Shown: in pieces, positions 24,925-34,015 of the stretch | Layout of the letters: each line of letters opens with the position of its first letter | How positions within the stretch are numbered: position 1 is the stretch's first letter | Assembly (NCBI GenBank): GCA_963695835.1 | Contig: CAVOHR010000001.1 | Location: forward strand, 62,001 to 126,000 | Length of the DNA stretch: 64,000 nucleotides | Direction of reading: 5' to 3' | Origin: VRUE01 sp963695835 | GTDB lineage: Bacteria > Actinomycetota > Thermoleophilia > Solirubrobacterales > 70-9 | The notes under the pieces: model-generated | Told to the model about the DNA's origin: nothing | The model's database searches: none | What the model saw: only the letters and a program-made list of their open reading frames with translations | Made by a program: the position numbers and the translations under genes

Positions 24925-26163
24925 CTACTCCTCGCCGCCGCGCGGGACCTTGCCGCCTTCGGCGCCGGGTTCCAGCGCCGGGCCGCGCGGCGAGGCGATG
25001 CCGAGGACGCGCATCGCCTTCAGGCCGAGGCCGAGCTTCTCGCGGCCCTCGGTGGCGGAGACGTCGTGGCCGCAGAGCTCGCGGACCCGCTCGAGCCGGT
25101 AGCGGATCGTGTGGCGGTGGGTGAAGAGCTGCTTGGCGGTGGCGGCGACGTTGCCGTCGTTGGCGAGATAGGCCTCGACGGTCGTCACCAGCTCGGTCTC
25201 GTACTGCTCGTCGTAGGCGGCGAGCGGCTCGATCGTCTCGGCGAAGAAGCGCTCCAGCTCGCCCGGGTCCTCGCTCATCGCCGGCAGCAGCAGGCGGTAG
25301 GCGCCGGTGTCCTCGAAGGCAAGCAGCGGCCGACCCTCGGCCTCGCCGACGTTGACCGCGAGGCGCGCCTCGCTGCCCGCCCGGTAGAGGTCGACCGGGT
25401 CGGCGACGCGGCGGCTGGCGCCGATCGTCAGGTGGAAGCCGGGCAGGGCGTCCTCCAGCTCGCGCGCCAGTCCGGCCGCGGCGCGGGCCAGGCGCCCCTC
25501 GTCCTCGGCCGGGACGATCACCGCGATCTCCGCCGCGACCTCGCCGGCCTCGGCTGTCGCCAGCGCGCCCGGAGCGAGCGAGCGCAGCGTCCGCATCGCC
25601 AGGGTCAGCACCCGCTCGCGCCACTCGCCGGTCTGGGCGGCGCGCGGCGCGGCGCGGACGACGACCGCCGCCGCCCCCTTCTCCAGGTCGGCGCCGAGCT
25701 CGGCGGCGCGGGCGACGATGTCGCCGCGATCGGTCACCGCGCGGGCCAGCACGTCGGCGACGAAGGCGCCGGCAACCTCCTCGCTCTCCCACTCCGGCGC
25801 CCGCGAGCGCTCCAGCTCCAGGGCGAGCAGGGTCGTCACCATGCGGGCGATCGCCGGATCGGGCGCCGCCTTGGCGCGGTAGCGCAGCTCGCCGACCGCG
25901 GCGTCGGCGACCCGCAGCTCGACCGCGGTCACCCGCTCGCCGCCCTCGAGCAGCTTCCGCTCCTGGTCGGGCGAGGCGCCGGCCACGGCCAGCACCGAGC
26001 CGGAGCGCTCGATCAGGGCGACGCTGGCGCCGAGCACGCGCGCCGCGGCGCGCGCGACCGCGGGCAGGCCGGCGCCCGACTCGACCGCCTCGGAGAGAGC
26101 GTCGAGCGTCCCCGGTTCGGCCGCGTTTGCAGGGCTTTTCTCCCCTTTCGAGGTAGCGGGCAT
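24925..26163 (-). CDS. PucR/CdaR-family helix-turn-helix transcriptional regulator
   Basis: 412 aa. The C-terminal PucR-type HTH is clear (~residues 335-400): VEAYLANDGNVAATAKQLF, THRHTIRYRLERVRELCG. The N-terminal and central parts resemble the GAF-like and GGDEF-related segments of this family, with no identifiable ligand site. Members control purine, sugar-diacid or related catabolism. No obvious target operon adjoins it; the membrane protein genes upstream on the same strand may be co-transcribed. Confidence 0.85.
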   Translation of the reverse strand: MPATSKGEKSPANAAEPGTLDALSEAVESGAGLPAVARAAARVLGASVALIERSGSVLAVAGASPDQERKLLEGGERVTAVELRVADAAVGELRYRAKAAPDPAIARMVTTLLALELERSRAPEWESEEVAGAFVADVLARAVTDRGDIVARAAELGADLEKGAAAVVVRAAPRAAQTGEWRERVLTLAMRTLRSLAPGALATAEAGEVAAEIAVIVPAEDEGRLARAAAGLARELEDALPGFHLTIGASRRVADPVDLYRAGSEARLAVNVGEAEGRPLLAFEDTGAYRLLLPAMSEDPGELERFFAETIEPLAAYDEQYETELVTTVEAYLANDGNVAATAKQLFTHRHTIRYRLERVRELCGHDVSATEGREKLGLGLKAMRVLGIASPRGPALEPGAEGGKVPRGGEE

Positions 26164-26180
26164 GGCCCCATTATCCCCAC

Positions 26181-26441
26181 CTAATGGAGGAGTGCGGAGA
26201 TGTCGTTGTAGTAGTAGACGATGGCGAGGCCGGCGACGACGCCGGTGAGGACCAGGGCGGCGAAGACGATCAGCGAAAGCACTCCCGCCGCCGCCTTCTC
26301 CCAGAGCCGGCCGTAGGAGCCGAGCGCGGGCACGAGGATCAGGCCGACGAAGGCGACCAGGCTGATCAGGCCCGCGGCGCCGAACAGCAGGTACTCATTT
26401 TCGATCTTCTGCAACGCCAGCGGCAACAGCACGCCAACCAT
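26181..26441 (-). CDS. Small two- or three-span membrane protein
   Basis: 86 aa, with hydrophobic segments at ~17-40 (FGAAGLISLVAFVGLILVPA) and ~50-75 (AAAGVLSLIVFAALVLTGVV) and possibly a third at the N-terminus. Its start overlaps the 3' end of the DedA-PAP2 gene by 47 bp, in a different frame. No family recognised. Confidence 0.65.
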   Translation of the reverse strand: MVGVLLPLALQKIENEYLLFGAAGLISLVAFVGLILVPALGSYGRLWEKAAAGVLSLIVFAALVLTGVVAGLAIVYYYNDISALLH

Positions 26442-27915
26442 TCTGGCGCACCGTCGCGATGACGAGCGCCACCGCGGCGCAGAAGGAGAAGGCGGCGGCG
26501 CCCAGCGCCCAGCCGGCGTTGACGTCGCTCAGGTAGTGGACGCCGAGGTAGACGCGGGAGAGGCCGACCAGCGCGGTCAGGGCGATGCCGGCTGCGACGA
26601 CTGCGGCGCCGCGTGCCATCCCCGGCCGCAGCCGCATCACGATCGTCACCGCCGACCAGACGTAGAAGGTCGAGTAGGCGGCGTGGCCGCTCGGGAAGGA
26701 GGAGCCGCTGAAGCCGGTCAGCGCTCCCGCCGGCCGCGGCCGGTCGACCGCCGCCTTCAGCTCGTGGAAGCCGACGGCGATCAGGACCAGCCCGGCGATC
26801 AGCACGCCGAGCTCGGCCCAGCGCCGCCGTGCGGCGAGGGCGCCGGCGGCGATCGCGGCGAGCGGCAGGACCACAGCCGAGGAGCCGAGCGCGGTGAAGA
26901 CCCTTGCGAAGTCGACCAGCCAGGCGGTGCGCAGGCTTGCGGCGATATCCGCCGCGGTTACGTCGCCCGGCGTCGGCCCGGGTTCGCCGCTGACGATCGT
27001 CGTGTACGCGATCAGCGCGAACAGGGCGACCGCCAGGGTCGCCATCAGCGTGGTGAATTCGAGCCCGAAGGTGCCGCCCGGCGTCACCCGCTCCCAGAGG
27101 AAGCGGAGCTGCGGGCTGAAGCGGCGGCCGAGCGCGACCAGCCGGCGGCTCGCCGCGTGGCGCTCCATCCAGGCCACCGCCGCCCGCCGGTTCTGCGCCT
27201 GGCGGAGGTGGCGGTAGAGGGCGATCGAGCCGACCGCCAGGACGATCAGCGTGCCGAGCAGGAAGGCGCCGCGGCCGGCGTACCTGGCGGCCGAGTCGAT
27301 GCTGCGGGAGAAGGCGTAGCCGATCAGGATGTGGGCGCTGGCCCAGAGCCCGGTGCCGAGGATGCTGTAGGGGACGAAGGCGCGGTAGCGCATGCCCGAG
27401 CTGCCGGCGATGAACGGCGCGAACGCCCGCACCAGGCTGACGAAGCGGCCGACGAAGATCGTCTTGCCGCCGTGTCGCCCGAAGTAGTCCTCGACCTGTT
27501 CGAAGCGCTCGTGGCCGATGCCGAACCGCGGCCCGTGGCGGATCACGAACTCGCGCCCGAGCCGGCGCCCGAGGAGGAAGCCGGCGCTGTCCCCCGCCCA
27601 GGCCGCGAACCAGGCGATCGCGATCAGCAGGTAGATGTCGATCGCCCCCTGGCCGGCGACCGCGCCGCCGAGCAGCATCACGGTCTCGCCGGGGACGACG
27701 AGGCCGACGAAGGCGCCGGTCTCGGCGAAGGCGAAGACGCCGACCAGCAGGTAGGTCCAGGCGCCCAGCGTGCTGGAGATTTCCTCCAGCAGCGTCTGCA
27801 GGTGCTCGCTGGGGACCAGCCGCGTCAGCAGGTAGTAGCCGGCGATCGCCGCGGCGACGATCAGGGCCAGCAGCAGCCGGCGCCGGCGCCGGTCCTGCGG
27901 CAGCTGCAGCTTCAC
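26395..27915 (-). CDS. DedA (SNARE-associated) - PAP2 phosphatase fusion membrane protein
   Basis: 506 aa. Residues ~1-220 are a DedA-type domain (FVGLVVPGETVMLLGG, then FGRHGGKTIFVGRFVSLVRA). Residues ~290-490 are a PAP2 phosphatase with all three catalytic motifs: KAAVDRPRP (~385), PSGHA (~408) and SRVYLGVHYLSDV (~450). DedA proteins take part in lipid-carrier flipping and PAP2 enzymes dephosphorylate undecaprenyl-pyrophosphate or phosphatidate, so the fusion could couple dephosphorylation and recycling of a lipid carrier. The GTG start overlaps the ispE stop (GTGA). Confidence 0.9.
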   Translation of the reverse strand: MKLQLPQDRRRRRLLLALIVAAAIAGYYLLTRLVPSEHLQTLLEEISSTLGAWTYLLVGVFAFAETGAFVGLVVPGETVMLLGGAVAGQGAIDIYLLIAIAWFAAWAGDSAGFLLGRRLGREFVIRHGPRFGIGHERFEQVEDYFGRHGGKTIFVGRFVSLVRAFAPFIAGSSGMRYRAFVPYSILGTGLWASAHILIGYAFSRSIDSAARYAGRGAFLLGTLIVLAVGSIALYRHLRQAQNRRAAVAWMERHAASRRLVALGRRFSPQLRFLWERVTPGGTFGLEFTTLMATLAVALFALIAYTTIVSGEPGPTPGDVTAADIAASLRTAWLVDFARVFTALGSSAVVLPLAAIAAGALAARRRWAELGVLIAGLVLIAVGFHELKAAVDRPRPAGALTGFSGSSFPSGHAAYSTFYVWSAVTIVMRLRPGMARGAAVVAAGIALTALVGLSRVYLGVHYLSDVNAGWALGAAAFSFCAAVALVIATVRQNGWRAVAAGVAEDRK

Positions 27916-28778
27916 TGCGCCCGCCCCGCTTCGCAGACGATCGCGTCGTCGCGGTCGAGTTGCACCGCTGCCGACCTTGCCCCCACCAGGGTGGGGAAGA
28001 GTCCGACCGCGGTGGGTCCCGAGCCGGTGAGGAGGACGAACGGGGCGCCGGCCTCGTGGAGGGCGTCCAGGGCGTCGCCGATGTCCGGGCGCAGCGAGCG
28101 CGCCGCCGGCTCGAGGTCGTTGGCGAGCAGCTCGGCGTAGTCGAGGGGCGAGGCGCCGGCGCCGGCCGCCTCGCGCAGGCGCGCGGCCAGCTCGTCGAGC
28201 TCCGCAGCGCTCCGTCCGAGGCCGAGCCGGTCGGCCGCGCCGAACACCTCCGCCGTGCTCAGCCCGCCGCCGCCGGGGAGGAGGACCACCGCGTGCGGCG
28301 CCGGCTCGGGCAGCCGCTCGAGCCGCTCGCCGGCGCCCTGCACCAGCGAGAGCGCCGGGACGAGCTGCGAGGGGACGTCGGCGCCGAGCGCGGCCGCGAG
28401 GGTGGCGAGGTCTCCCTGTGACGACTTCTTGTCGGATAGCGATAAGAAGTCGTCACAGCGGGTCGCGAGCCGGAGAACGGCGGCCGCGTCGGCGCTGCCG
28501 CCTCCGAGCCCGGCGGCCACGGGGATGCGCTTCTCGATCTCGATTCGCAGTGGAGGCGACTCCCAGCCATCCTCGCGCAGCGCCGCCAGCGCCCGGGCGG
28601 CGAGGTTCTCCCCCTCGACTCCGGGACAGACCACCTCGTCGTGCTCCGCCTCGGAGACCTCGATCGCGTCGGCGAGGGCGAGTGGCTCGAACAGCGAGCA
28701 GAGCTCGTGCAGCCCGTCCTCGCGGGCCGGCCCGAGGAAGAGGCAGAGGTTGAGCTTTGCGGGGGCGTGGATTCGCAT
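27912..28778 (-). CDS. ispE: 4-diphosphocytidyl-2-C-methyl-D-erythritol kinase, with palindromic elements in frame
   Basis: 288 aa, normal length for the family. GHMP kinase motifs: APAKLNLCLFL at the N-terminus, IPVAAGLGGGSADAAA (~residues 88-103) and TGSGPTAVGLF near the C-terminus. It phosphorylates CDP-ME in the MEP isoprenoid pathway. A P4 palindrome (28416-28458) lies inside and encodes the unusual stretch CDDFLSLSDKKSSQ just before the LGADVPS segment; a P5-like palindrome (27966-28010) covers the GSGPT region. The frame and key motifs stay intact. Confidence 0.93.
   Translation of the reverse strand: MRIHAPAKLNLCLFLGPAREDGLHELCSLFEPLALADAIEVSEAEHDEVVCPGVEGENLAARALAALREDGWESPPLRIEIEKRIPVAAGLGGGSADAAAVLRLATRCDDFLSLSDKKSSQGDLATLAAALGADVPSQLVPALSLVQGAGERLERLPEPAPHAVVLLPGGGGLSTAEVFGAADRLGLGRSAAELDELAARLREAAGAGASPLDYAELLANDLEPAARSLRPDIGDALDALHEAGAPFVLLTGSGPTAVGLFPTLVGARSAAVQLDRDDAIVCEAGRAQ
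27966..28010. repeat. Palindromic element P5-like, copy a (within ispE)
   Basis: Left arm CGCTGCCGACCTTGCCCCCA and right arm GGTGGGGAAGAGTCCGACCG are imperfect complements. The sequence closely resembles the P5 elements at 37349-37396 and 61998-62043 (GCTGCCGACTTTTGCCCCAC type). Because it coincides with the conserved end of ispE, chance resemblance is possible. Confidence 0.45.
28416..28458. repeat. Palindromic element P4, copy b (in frame within ispE)
   Basis: Perfect 15-bp arms CTGTGACGACTTCTT / AAGAAGTCGTCACAG around the loop GTCGGATAGCGAT. The loop matches CATAGCGATAG of copy a (3955-3997) and CGGATAGCGAA of copy c (63773-63815), while the stems differ completely. Confidence 0.75.
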
Positions 28779-28784
28779 CGCGGT

Positions 28785-29561
28785 CTACTCGCCGGGGCGA
28801 AGTCTCGCCGCCAGGGCGGCGAACCGGTCGGGCGGGAGCGCCTCGGCGCGGGCGTCTTCCGCCAGGCCGAGATCGCGCAGCGCCGCGCGAGTCTCTCCAA
28901 GCGAGCCGGGACGGACGTGCTCGATCGAGCGGGCGAGCGACTTGCGGCGGTGGGCGAAGGCGGCGCGGACCAGCTCGCGCGTCGCCTCGTCCGCACCGGG
29001 CCCGGTGCGCCGCAGCGCCAGGATCGCCGACCCGACCCGCGGCCGCGGCCGGAAGACCGCCGGGTCGACCGTCCGCAGCAGGCTGACCTCGCAGGCGAGC
29101 TGGACGAGGACGCTCGGCGAGCCGTAGGTGCGGCTGCCCGGCGCGGCGCGCAGCCGGTCGGCGATCTCGCGCTGGACCATCACGGTCCAGCGCCGGACCG
29201 ACGGCAGCTCCTCGATCGTCCGCAGCAGCAGCGGCGTGGCGATCGAGTACGGCAGGTTGGCGACGATCGCCGTCGGCGGCGGCTCGAGCGCCGCCAGGTC
29301 GAGCTTCATCGCGTCGCCCCAGTGCAGCTCGACGTTCGGCAGCGCGGCGAGCGGCGCCAGCGCCGGCTCCAACCCACGGTCGACCTCGACCGCATGCACA
29401 AATCCCCTGCTCCGCTTGGTGGCTGCGGCGAGCCGCTCGGTCAGCACACCCTCCCCCGCGCCGACCTCGAGCACCACGTCGGCCGGGTCGAGCGCGGCGT
29501 CGCGGACGATCGCGTCGAGCAGGTTCGGGTCGGCGAGGAAGTTCTGCCCGAGCCGGACCAC
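28785..29561 (-). CDS. rsmA: 16S rRNA (adenine1518-N6/1519-N6)-dimethyltransferase
   Basis: 258 aa from a GTG at 29561. SAM-binding Rossmann fold with the KsgA family opening LGQNFLADPNLLDAIV, VLEVGAGEGVLTERL, and the NLPY catalytic motif (IVANLPYSIATPLL, ~residues 98-111). It dimethylates two adenines near the 3' end of 16S rRNA during 30S maturation. It is the middle gene of the standard tatD-rsmA-ispE order. Confidence 0.95.
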   Translation of the reverse strand: MVRLGQNFLADPNLLDAIVRDAALDPADVVLEVGAGEGVLTERLAAATKRSRGFVHAVEVDRGLEPALAPLAALPNVELHWGDAMKLDLAALEPPPTAIVANLPYSIATPLLLRTIEELPSVRRWTVMVQREIADRLRAAPGSRTYGSPSVLVQLACEVSLLRTVDPAVFRPRPRVGSAILALRRTGPGADEATRELVRAAFAHRRKSLARSIEHVRPGSLGETRAALRDLGLAEDARAEALPPDRFAALAARLRPGE

Positions 29562-29570
29562 CGCGCCGGC

Positions 29571-30338
29571 CTACCAGCCGAAGACGCGCCGGGCGTTCGC
29601 CTCTACCGCCGCCTCGAGCTCCTCGTAGGAGACGCCGCGCGCCTCGGCGACGACGCGCGCCGTGTCGACCACGTAGGCGGGCTCGTTCGGCTTGCCGCGG
29701 ATCGTCTGCGGCGCCAGGTAGGGGGCGTCGGTCTCGACCAGGACAAGCTCGGCGGGCAGCTCGGCCGCGGCCGCGCGCAGGTCGCCGGACTTGGGGTAGG
29801 TGGTGTGGCCGGCGAAGGAGCAGTACCAGCCGCGCTCGGCGGCGTCGGCGGCGCGCCGGGGGGCGGAGAAGCAGTGCAGGATCACCGGCCGGCCCGATGC
29901 CTTGGCGTCGAGCAGCTCGAAGATCTCGTCGATCGCCCTCGTCTCGCCCTCCTTGTCGCGGGCGTGGATGACGATCGGCAGGCCGGCGTCGCGGGCGATC
30001 TCGACCTGGGCCTCGAAGGCGCGCCGCTGGTCGCCGGGACTGGCCGTGTCGCGGTAGTAGTCGATCCCGGTCTCGCCGATCGCCCGCACCTTGTCGTGCG
30101 TGGCGAGCTCGGCGATCCGCTCGGCTTCCGCGTCGTCGAAGCCGCTCGCCTCGGTCGGGTGGCAGCCGACGCCGGCGAAGACCTCCTCGTGGCGCTCGGC
30201 GGCGGCGATCGCGGTCGCGTTCTGCTCGCCGCCGAGGCCGACGTTGAGCATCCGCGTCACGCCCGCCGCGCGGGCGCCGGCGACCAGCTCGGCCTCCGGC
30301 CGCTCGCAGAGGAAGAGGTGCGTGTGTGAGTCGATCAC
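29571..30338 (-). CDS. TatD-family metal-dependent hydrolase/DNase
   Basis: 255 aa from a GTG at 30338. Metal-binding DSHTHLF at the N-terminus, GETGIDYYRD (~residue 92), VIHARDKEGET, ILHCFSAP and ETDAPYLAPQ are the TatD signature. The family has 3'-5' exonuclease/DNase activity in the cytoplasm. A TAGGCT box (complement of 30348-30353) lies 9 bp before the start, so the tatD-rsmA-ispE message is probably leaderless. It is divergent from metH. Confidence 0.92.
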   Translation of the reverse strand: MIDSHTHLFLCERPEAELVAGARAAGVTRMLNVGLGGEQNATAIAAAERHEEVFAGVGCHPTEASGFDDAEAERIAELATHDKVRAIGETGIDYYRDTASPGDQRRAFEAQVEIARDAGLPIVIHARDKEGETRAIDEIFELLDAKASGRPVILHCFSAPRRAADAAERGWYCSFAGHTTYPKSGDLRAAAAELPAELVLVETDAPYLAPQTIRGKPNEPAYVVDTARVVAEARGVSYEELEAAVEANARRVFGW

Positions 30339-30361
30339 GGCGCGCCCAGCCTATTCCCCTC

Positions 30362-30402
30362 CGCTGTTCCTTCTCCCGATCATGCAGGGACAAGGAACAG
30401 CG
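30362..30402. promoter_or_regulatory. Palindrome in the tatD-metH divergent promoter region
   Basis: CGCTGTTCCTTCTCCC and GGGACAAGGAACAGCG are 16-bp arms with one mismatch around a 9-bp loop GATCATGCA. The palindrome sits between the back-to-back -10 boxes of tatD (30348-30353) and metH (30425-30430). It could be an operator shared by both genes or another palindromic repeat; no second copy was seen in the window. Confidence 0.45.
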
Positions 30403-30439
30403 CAGCGGCTCGTGCGCCCATCGGTAGCCTCCTTCACCT

Positions 30440-33400
30440 ATGGCAGAGCGCGATTACACAGCCGCGACGCGGGAACGCGTCGTCGTCTTCGACGGCGGCA
30501 TGGGCGCGACCCTGGAGCAGTTCGACCTCACGCAGGAGGACTACGGCGGCCTGCTCGGCAAATGCCACGAGGCGCTCGTCCTCAACCGCCCCGACGTGAT
30601 CGAGGGCGTCCACGCGTCGATGCTCGAGGCCGGCGCCGAGGTGGTCGAGACCGACAGCTTCCAGGGCTCGCGGCTGAAGCTCGAAGAGTGGGGGCTCGGC
30701 GACGAGACGCTCGAGATCAACGTCAAGGCGGCGCAGATCGCCCGCAAGGCGGCCGGCGAGGACCGCTTCGTCGCCGGCTCGATCGGGCCGACCGGCTTCC
30801 TGCCCGCCTCCGACGACCCGACCCTGGGCGACATCTCCTTCGGCCGCCTGGTCGAGGTCTTCGCCGAGCAGGCGCGCGGCCTGCTCGAGGGCGGCGCCGA
30901 CCTGATCATGATCGAGACCGCGCAGGACATCCTCGAGGTCAAGGCGGCGGTCTTCGGCGCCCGCGAGGCGTTCGCGCAGGCCGGCCGCCGGCTGCCGATC
31001 CAGACCAGCGTCTCGCTGCTGCCGCAGGGCGGCAAGATGCTGCTCGGGACCGACATCCAGGCGGTGCTGACGACGCTGGCGGCGCTCGAGGTCGACGCGA
31101 TCGGCCTCAACTGCTCGACCGGTCCGGAGGACATGCGCGACGCGATCCGCTTCCTCGGCGAGCGCAGTCCGCTGCCGGTCCACTGCATCCCCAACGCCGG
31201 CTTGCCCCTGCAGGGGCCCGACGGCGAGACGATCTTCCCCGAACGGCCGGGGCCGCTGGCGGCGACGCTGGGCGAGTTCGTCGAGCGCTACGGGGTCGGG
31301 ATCGTCGGCGGCTGCTGCGGGACGACGCCGGAGCACATCGCCGCGATCCGCGAGCGGGTCGCAGGGCGGGTGCCCGGCGAGCGGCCGGCGCCGGGTCCGA
31401 TCGAGGTCTCCTCGATGATGACCTCGACCCCGCTGGTCCAGGAACCGCGGCCGACCCTGGTCGGCGAGCGGGTCAACTCGCAGGGCTCGCGCAAGGCGAA
31501 GGAGCTGCTGCTGGCCGACGACTACGACGGCCTCGTCCAGGTCGCCGAAGACCAGGTCGAGGGCGGCGCCCACGTGCTCGACGTCTGCGTGGCGCTGACC
31601 GAGCGCGCCGACGAGGACGAGCAGATGCAAGCCGTGGTCGAGCGGATCTCGCTGACCCAACCGGCGCCGATCCAGGTCGACTCGACCGAGCCCGAGGTGA
31701 TCAAGGCGGCGCTGGAGAAGATCCCCGGCCGGGCGATCGTCAACTCGATCAACCTCGAGGCGGGCCGCGAGAAGGCCGACGTCGTCGTGCCGCTGGCGCG
31801 CGCGCACGGGGCGGCGCTGATCGCGCTGACGATCGACGAGGAGGGGATGGCGAAGACGGCCGCGCGCAAGCTCGAGATCGCCAAGCAGATCCGCGAGATC
31901 GCCTGCTCCGAGCACGGGCTCGACCCCGAGGCGCTGATCTTCGACGCGCTGACCTTCACCCTGACCACCGGCGAGGCCGAGTGGAAGCCGTCGGCGATCG
32001 AGACGATCGAGGGGATCCGCCGGATCAAGGCCGAGATCCCCGGAGTGAAGACCTCGCTCGGCGTCTCCAACGTCTCCTTCGGCGTCGGCCAGCCGGCGCG
32101 CGCGGTGCTCAACTCGGTCTTCCTGCACCACTGCGTCGAGGCCGGGCTCGACCTGGCGATGGTCAACCCGAACCACATCACCCCCTACGCGGAGATCTCC
32201 GAGGCCGAGCGCGAGCTGACCGACGACCTGGTCTTCGACCGGCGCGAGGACGCGCTGGAGCGCTTCATCGCCCACTTCGAGTCGAAGGGCGAGCAGGCCG
32301 CCGAGGAGGTCGGCGACCCGACCGAGGGCATGGAGCCCGAGCAGGCCCTGCACTGGCACGTCCTGCGCCGCAAGAAGGAAGGGGTCGAGGAGTGGATCGA
32401 CCGCTCGGTGGAGAAGATCGGCGCCGTCCCGACCCTGAACGAGGTGCTGCTGCCGGCGATGAAGGAGGTCGGCGACAAGTTCGGCGCCGGCGAACTGATC
32501 CTGCCCTTCGTCCTGCAGTCGGCGGAAGTGATGAAGCGCGCCGTGGCGCGGCTGGAGAACTACCTCGACCGGATCGACGGCCACAGCAAGGGCAAGGTGG
32601 TGATCGCGACCGTGTTCGGCGACGTCCACGACATCGGCAAGTCGCTGGTCAACACGATCCTCACCAACAACGGCTACACCGTGGTCGACCTCGGCAAGCA
32701 GGTCCCGGTCGACGCGATCATCGAGGCCGCGGTCGAGAGCGAGGCCGACGCGATCGGCCTCTCGGCGCTGCTCGTCTCGACCTCGAAGCAGATGCCGATC
32801 TGCGTGCAGGAGCTGCACCAGCGCGGGCTCGAGTTCCCGGTGCTGATCGGCGGCGCCGCGATCAACCGCGACTTCGGCCGCCGCGCGCTCTACCCGCACG
32901 GGAGGGACTCCGACGACGTCTACGAGCCCGGCGTCTTCTACTGCAAGGACGCCTTCCAGGGGCTCGACACGATGGACGCCCTGCTCGACGCCGAGGCGCG
33001 GGCGGCGCTGGTCGAGCGGATCCGCGGCGAGGCGAAGCAGCTGCGCGAGAAGCCGGCGGTCGTCGACGACGCGCCGCCTACCAGCGACTCCAGCGTGCGC
33101 TCCACCGCCCGCACCGACAACCCGATCCCGGCGCCGCCGTACCTCGGCGTGCGCGAGGTCGACGTCGACCTCGACGAGGTCTTCCCCTACCTCGACCGCC
33201 ACGTGCTGTTCAAGCTGCACTGGGGCGGCAAAGGGGTCAAGGGCGAGGCCTGGCGCGAGCTGGTCGAGGGAACGGCCGAGGAGGAGGGCTTCGCGCCGCG
33301 GCTGGAGCGGATGTGGCGCGAGCAGGACTACCTTCGTCCGCGGGCACGGCTCGGCTACTTCCCCTGCAACGCCGACGGCAACGAGCTGGTCGTCTTCGAC

Positions 33401-33976
33401 CCGGCTGAGCCCGAGCGCGAGCTGGAGCGGCTCGCCTTCCCGCGCCAGCCGAAGCACGACCGCATCTGCCTCGCCGACTTCTACCGCCCGCTGGAGTCGG
33501 GCGAACGCGACGTCGTCGCCCTGCAGGGGGTCACGGTCGGCCCCGAGGTGACCGAGACGGTCGGGCGGCTGGAGCGCGAAGGCGAGTTCGCCGAGCAGCT
33601 CTACGTCCACGGGCTCGGCGTGCAGGCCGCCGAGGGCCTGGCCGAGTGGCTGCACTCCGAGGTGCGGCGCCAGCTCGGCATCGACGCGGACCAGGGGCGC
33701 CGCTACTCCTGGGGCTACCCGGCCTGCCCGGACCAGTCCGAGCACGAGAAGGTCTGGCGGCTGCTCGACCTCGAAGAGATCGGCATGACCCTCTCCGGCG
33801 GCTACGCGGTGCTGCCCGAGCAGTCGACGGTGGCGATCGTCGCCCACCATCCGCAGGCGGTCTACTTCGGGATGAAGTCGGGGTTCATCCCCGAGCGGAA
33901 GGCGCCGGACGAGCTGATCGCCGGCACCGACCGCGGCGGCGCCTTACCCCCGGAGCGGGAGCCGGTAGAGACGTAG
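30440..33976 (+). CDS. metH: Cobalamin-dependent methionine synthase
   Basis: 1178 aa, full length. Domains in order: homocysteine-binding (~1-320, zinc ligands in GLNCSTG ~224 and GGCCG ~290), methyltetrahydrofolate-binding (~335-610, VGERVNSQGSRKAKEL), cobalamin cap and binding (~640-870, with DVHDIGK at ~728, whose His is the lower cobalt ligand) and the SAM-dependent reactivation domain (~890-1178, RARLGYFPCNADGNEL, GYPACPDQSEH). A TAGCCT box at 30425-30430 lies 9 bp before the ATG, suggesting leaderless mRNA. No cobalamin riboswitch is possible in so short a leader. Confidence 0.97.
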   Translation: MAERDYTAATRERVVVFDGGMGATLEQFDLTQEDYGGLLGKCHEALVLNRPDVIEGVHASMLEAGAEVVETDSFQGSRLKLEEWGLGDETLEINVKAAQIARKAAGEDRFVAGSIGPTGFLPASDDPTLGDISFGRLVEVFAEQARGLLEGGADLIMIETAQDILEVKAAVFGAREAFAQAGRRLPIQTSVSLLPQGGKMLLGTDIQAVLTTLAALEVDAIGLNCSTGPEDMRDAIRFLGERSPLPVHCIPNAGLPLQGPDGETIFPERPGPLAATLGEFVERYGVGIVGGCCGTTPEHIAAIRERVAGRVPGERPAPGPIEVSSMMTSTPLVQEPRPTLVGERVNSQGSRKAKELLLADDYDGLVQVAEDQVEGGAHVLDVCVALTERADEDEQMQAVVERISLTQPAPIQVDSTEPEVIKAALEKIPGRAIVNSINLEAGREKADVVVPLARAHGAALIALTIDEEGMAKTAARKLEIAKQIREIACSEHGLDPEALIFDALTFTLTTGEAEWKPSAIETIEGIRRIKAEIPGVKTSLGVSNVSFGVGQPARAVLNSVFLHHCVEAGLDLAMVNPNHITPYAEISEAERELTDDLVFDRREDALERFIAHFESKGEQAAEEVGDPTEGMEPEQALHWHVLRRKKEGVEEWIDRSVEKIGAVPTLNEVLLPAMKEVGDKFGAGELILPFVLQSAEVMKRAVARLENYLDRIDGHSKGKVVIATVFGDVHDIGKSLVNTILTNNGYTVVDLGKQVPVDAIIEAAVESEADAIGLSALLVSTSKQMPICVQELHQRGLEFPVLIGGAAINRDFGRRALYPHGRDSDDVYEPGVFYCKDAFQGLDTMDALLDAEARAALVERIRGEAKQLREKPAVVDDAPPTSDSSVRSTARTDNPIPAPPYLGVREVDVDLDEVFPYLDRHVLFKLHWGGKGVKGEAWRELVEGTAEEEGFAPRLERMWREQDYLRPRARLGYFPCNADGNELVVFDPAEPERELERLAFPRQPKHDRICLADFYRPLESGERDVVALQGVTVGPEVTETVGRLEREGEFAEQLYVHGLGVQAAEGLAEWLHSEVRRQLGIDADQGRRYSWGYPACPDQSEHEKVWRLLDLEEIGMTLSGGYAVLPEQSTVAIVAHHPQAVYFGMKSGFIPERKAPDELIAGTDRGGALPPEREPVET

Positions 33977-33978
33977 CG

Positions 33979-34007
33979 CTGCCCGCGGGTCCTGTCGCCA
34001 CCCGCAG
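33979..34007. repeat. Short palindrome holding the empty site of P3 copy a
   Basis: The hairpin between the convergent ends of metH and the glycosyltransferase-flippase gene has CTGC...GCAG and GGGT...ACCC pairing. Its segment CCGCGGGTCCTGTCG-CCACCCGC (33983-34005) equals the two flanks of the 117-bp P3 insertion at 5510-5626. As a hairpin between converging genes it may also terminate transcription. Confidence 0.7.
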
Positions 34008-34015
34008 AGGAGGGT

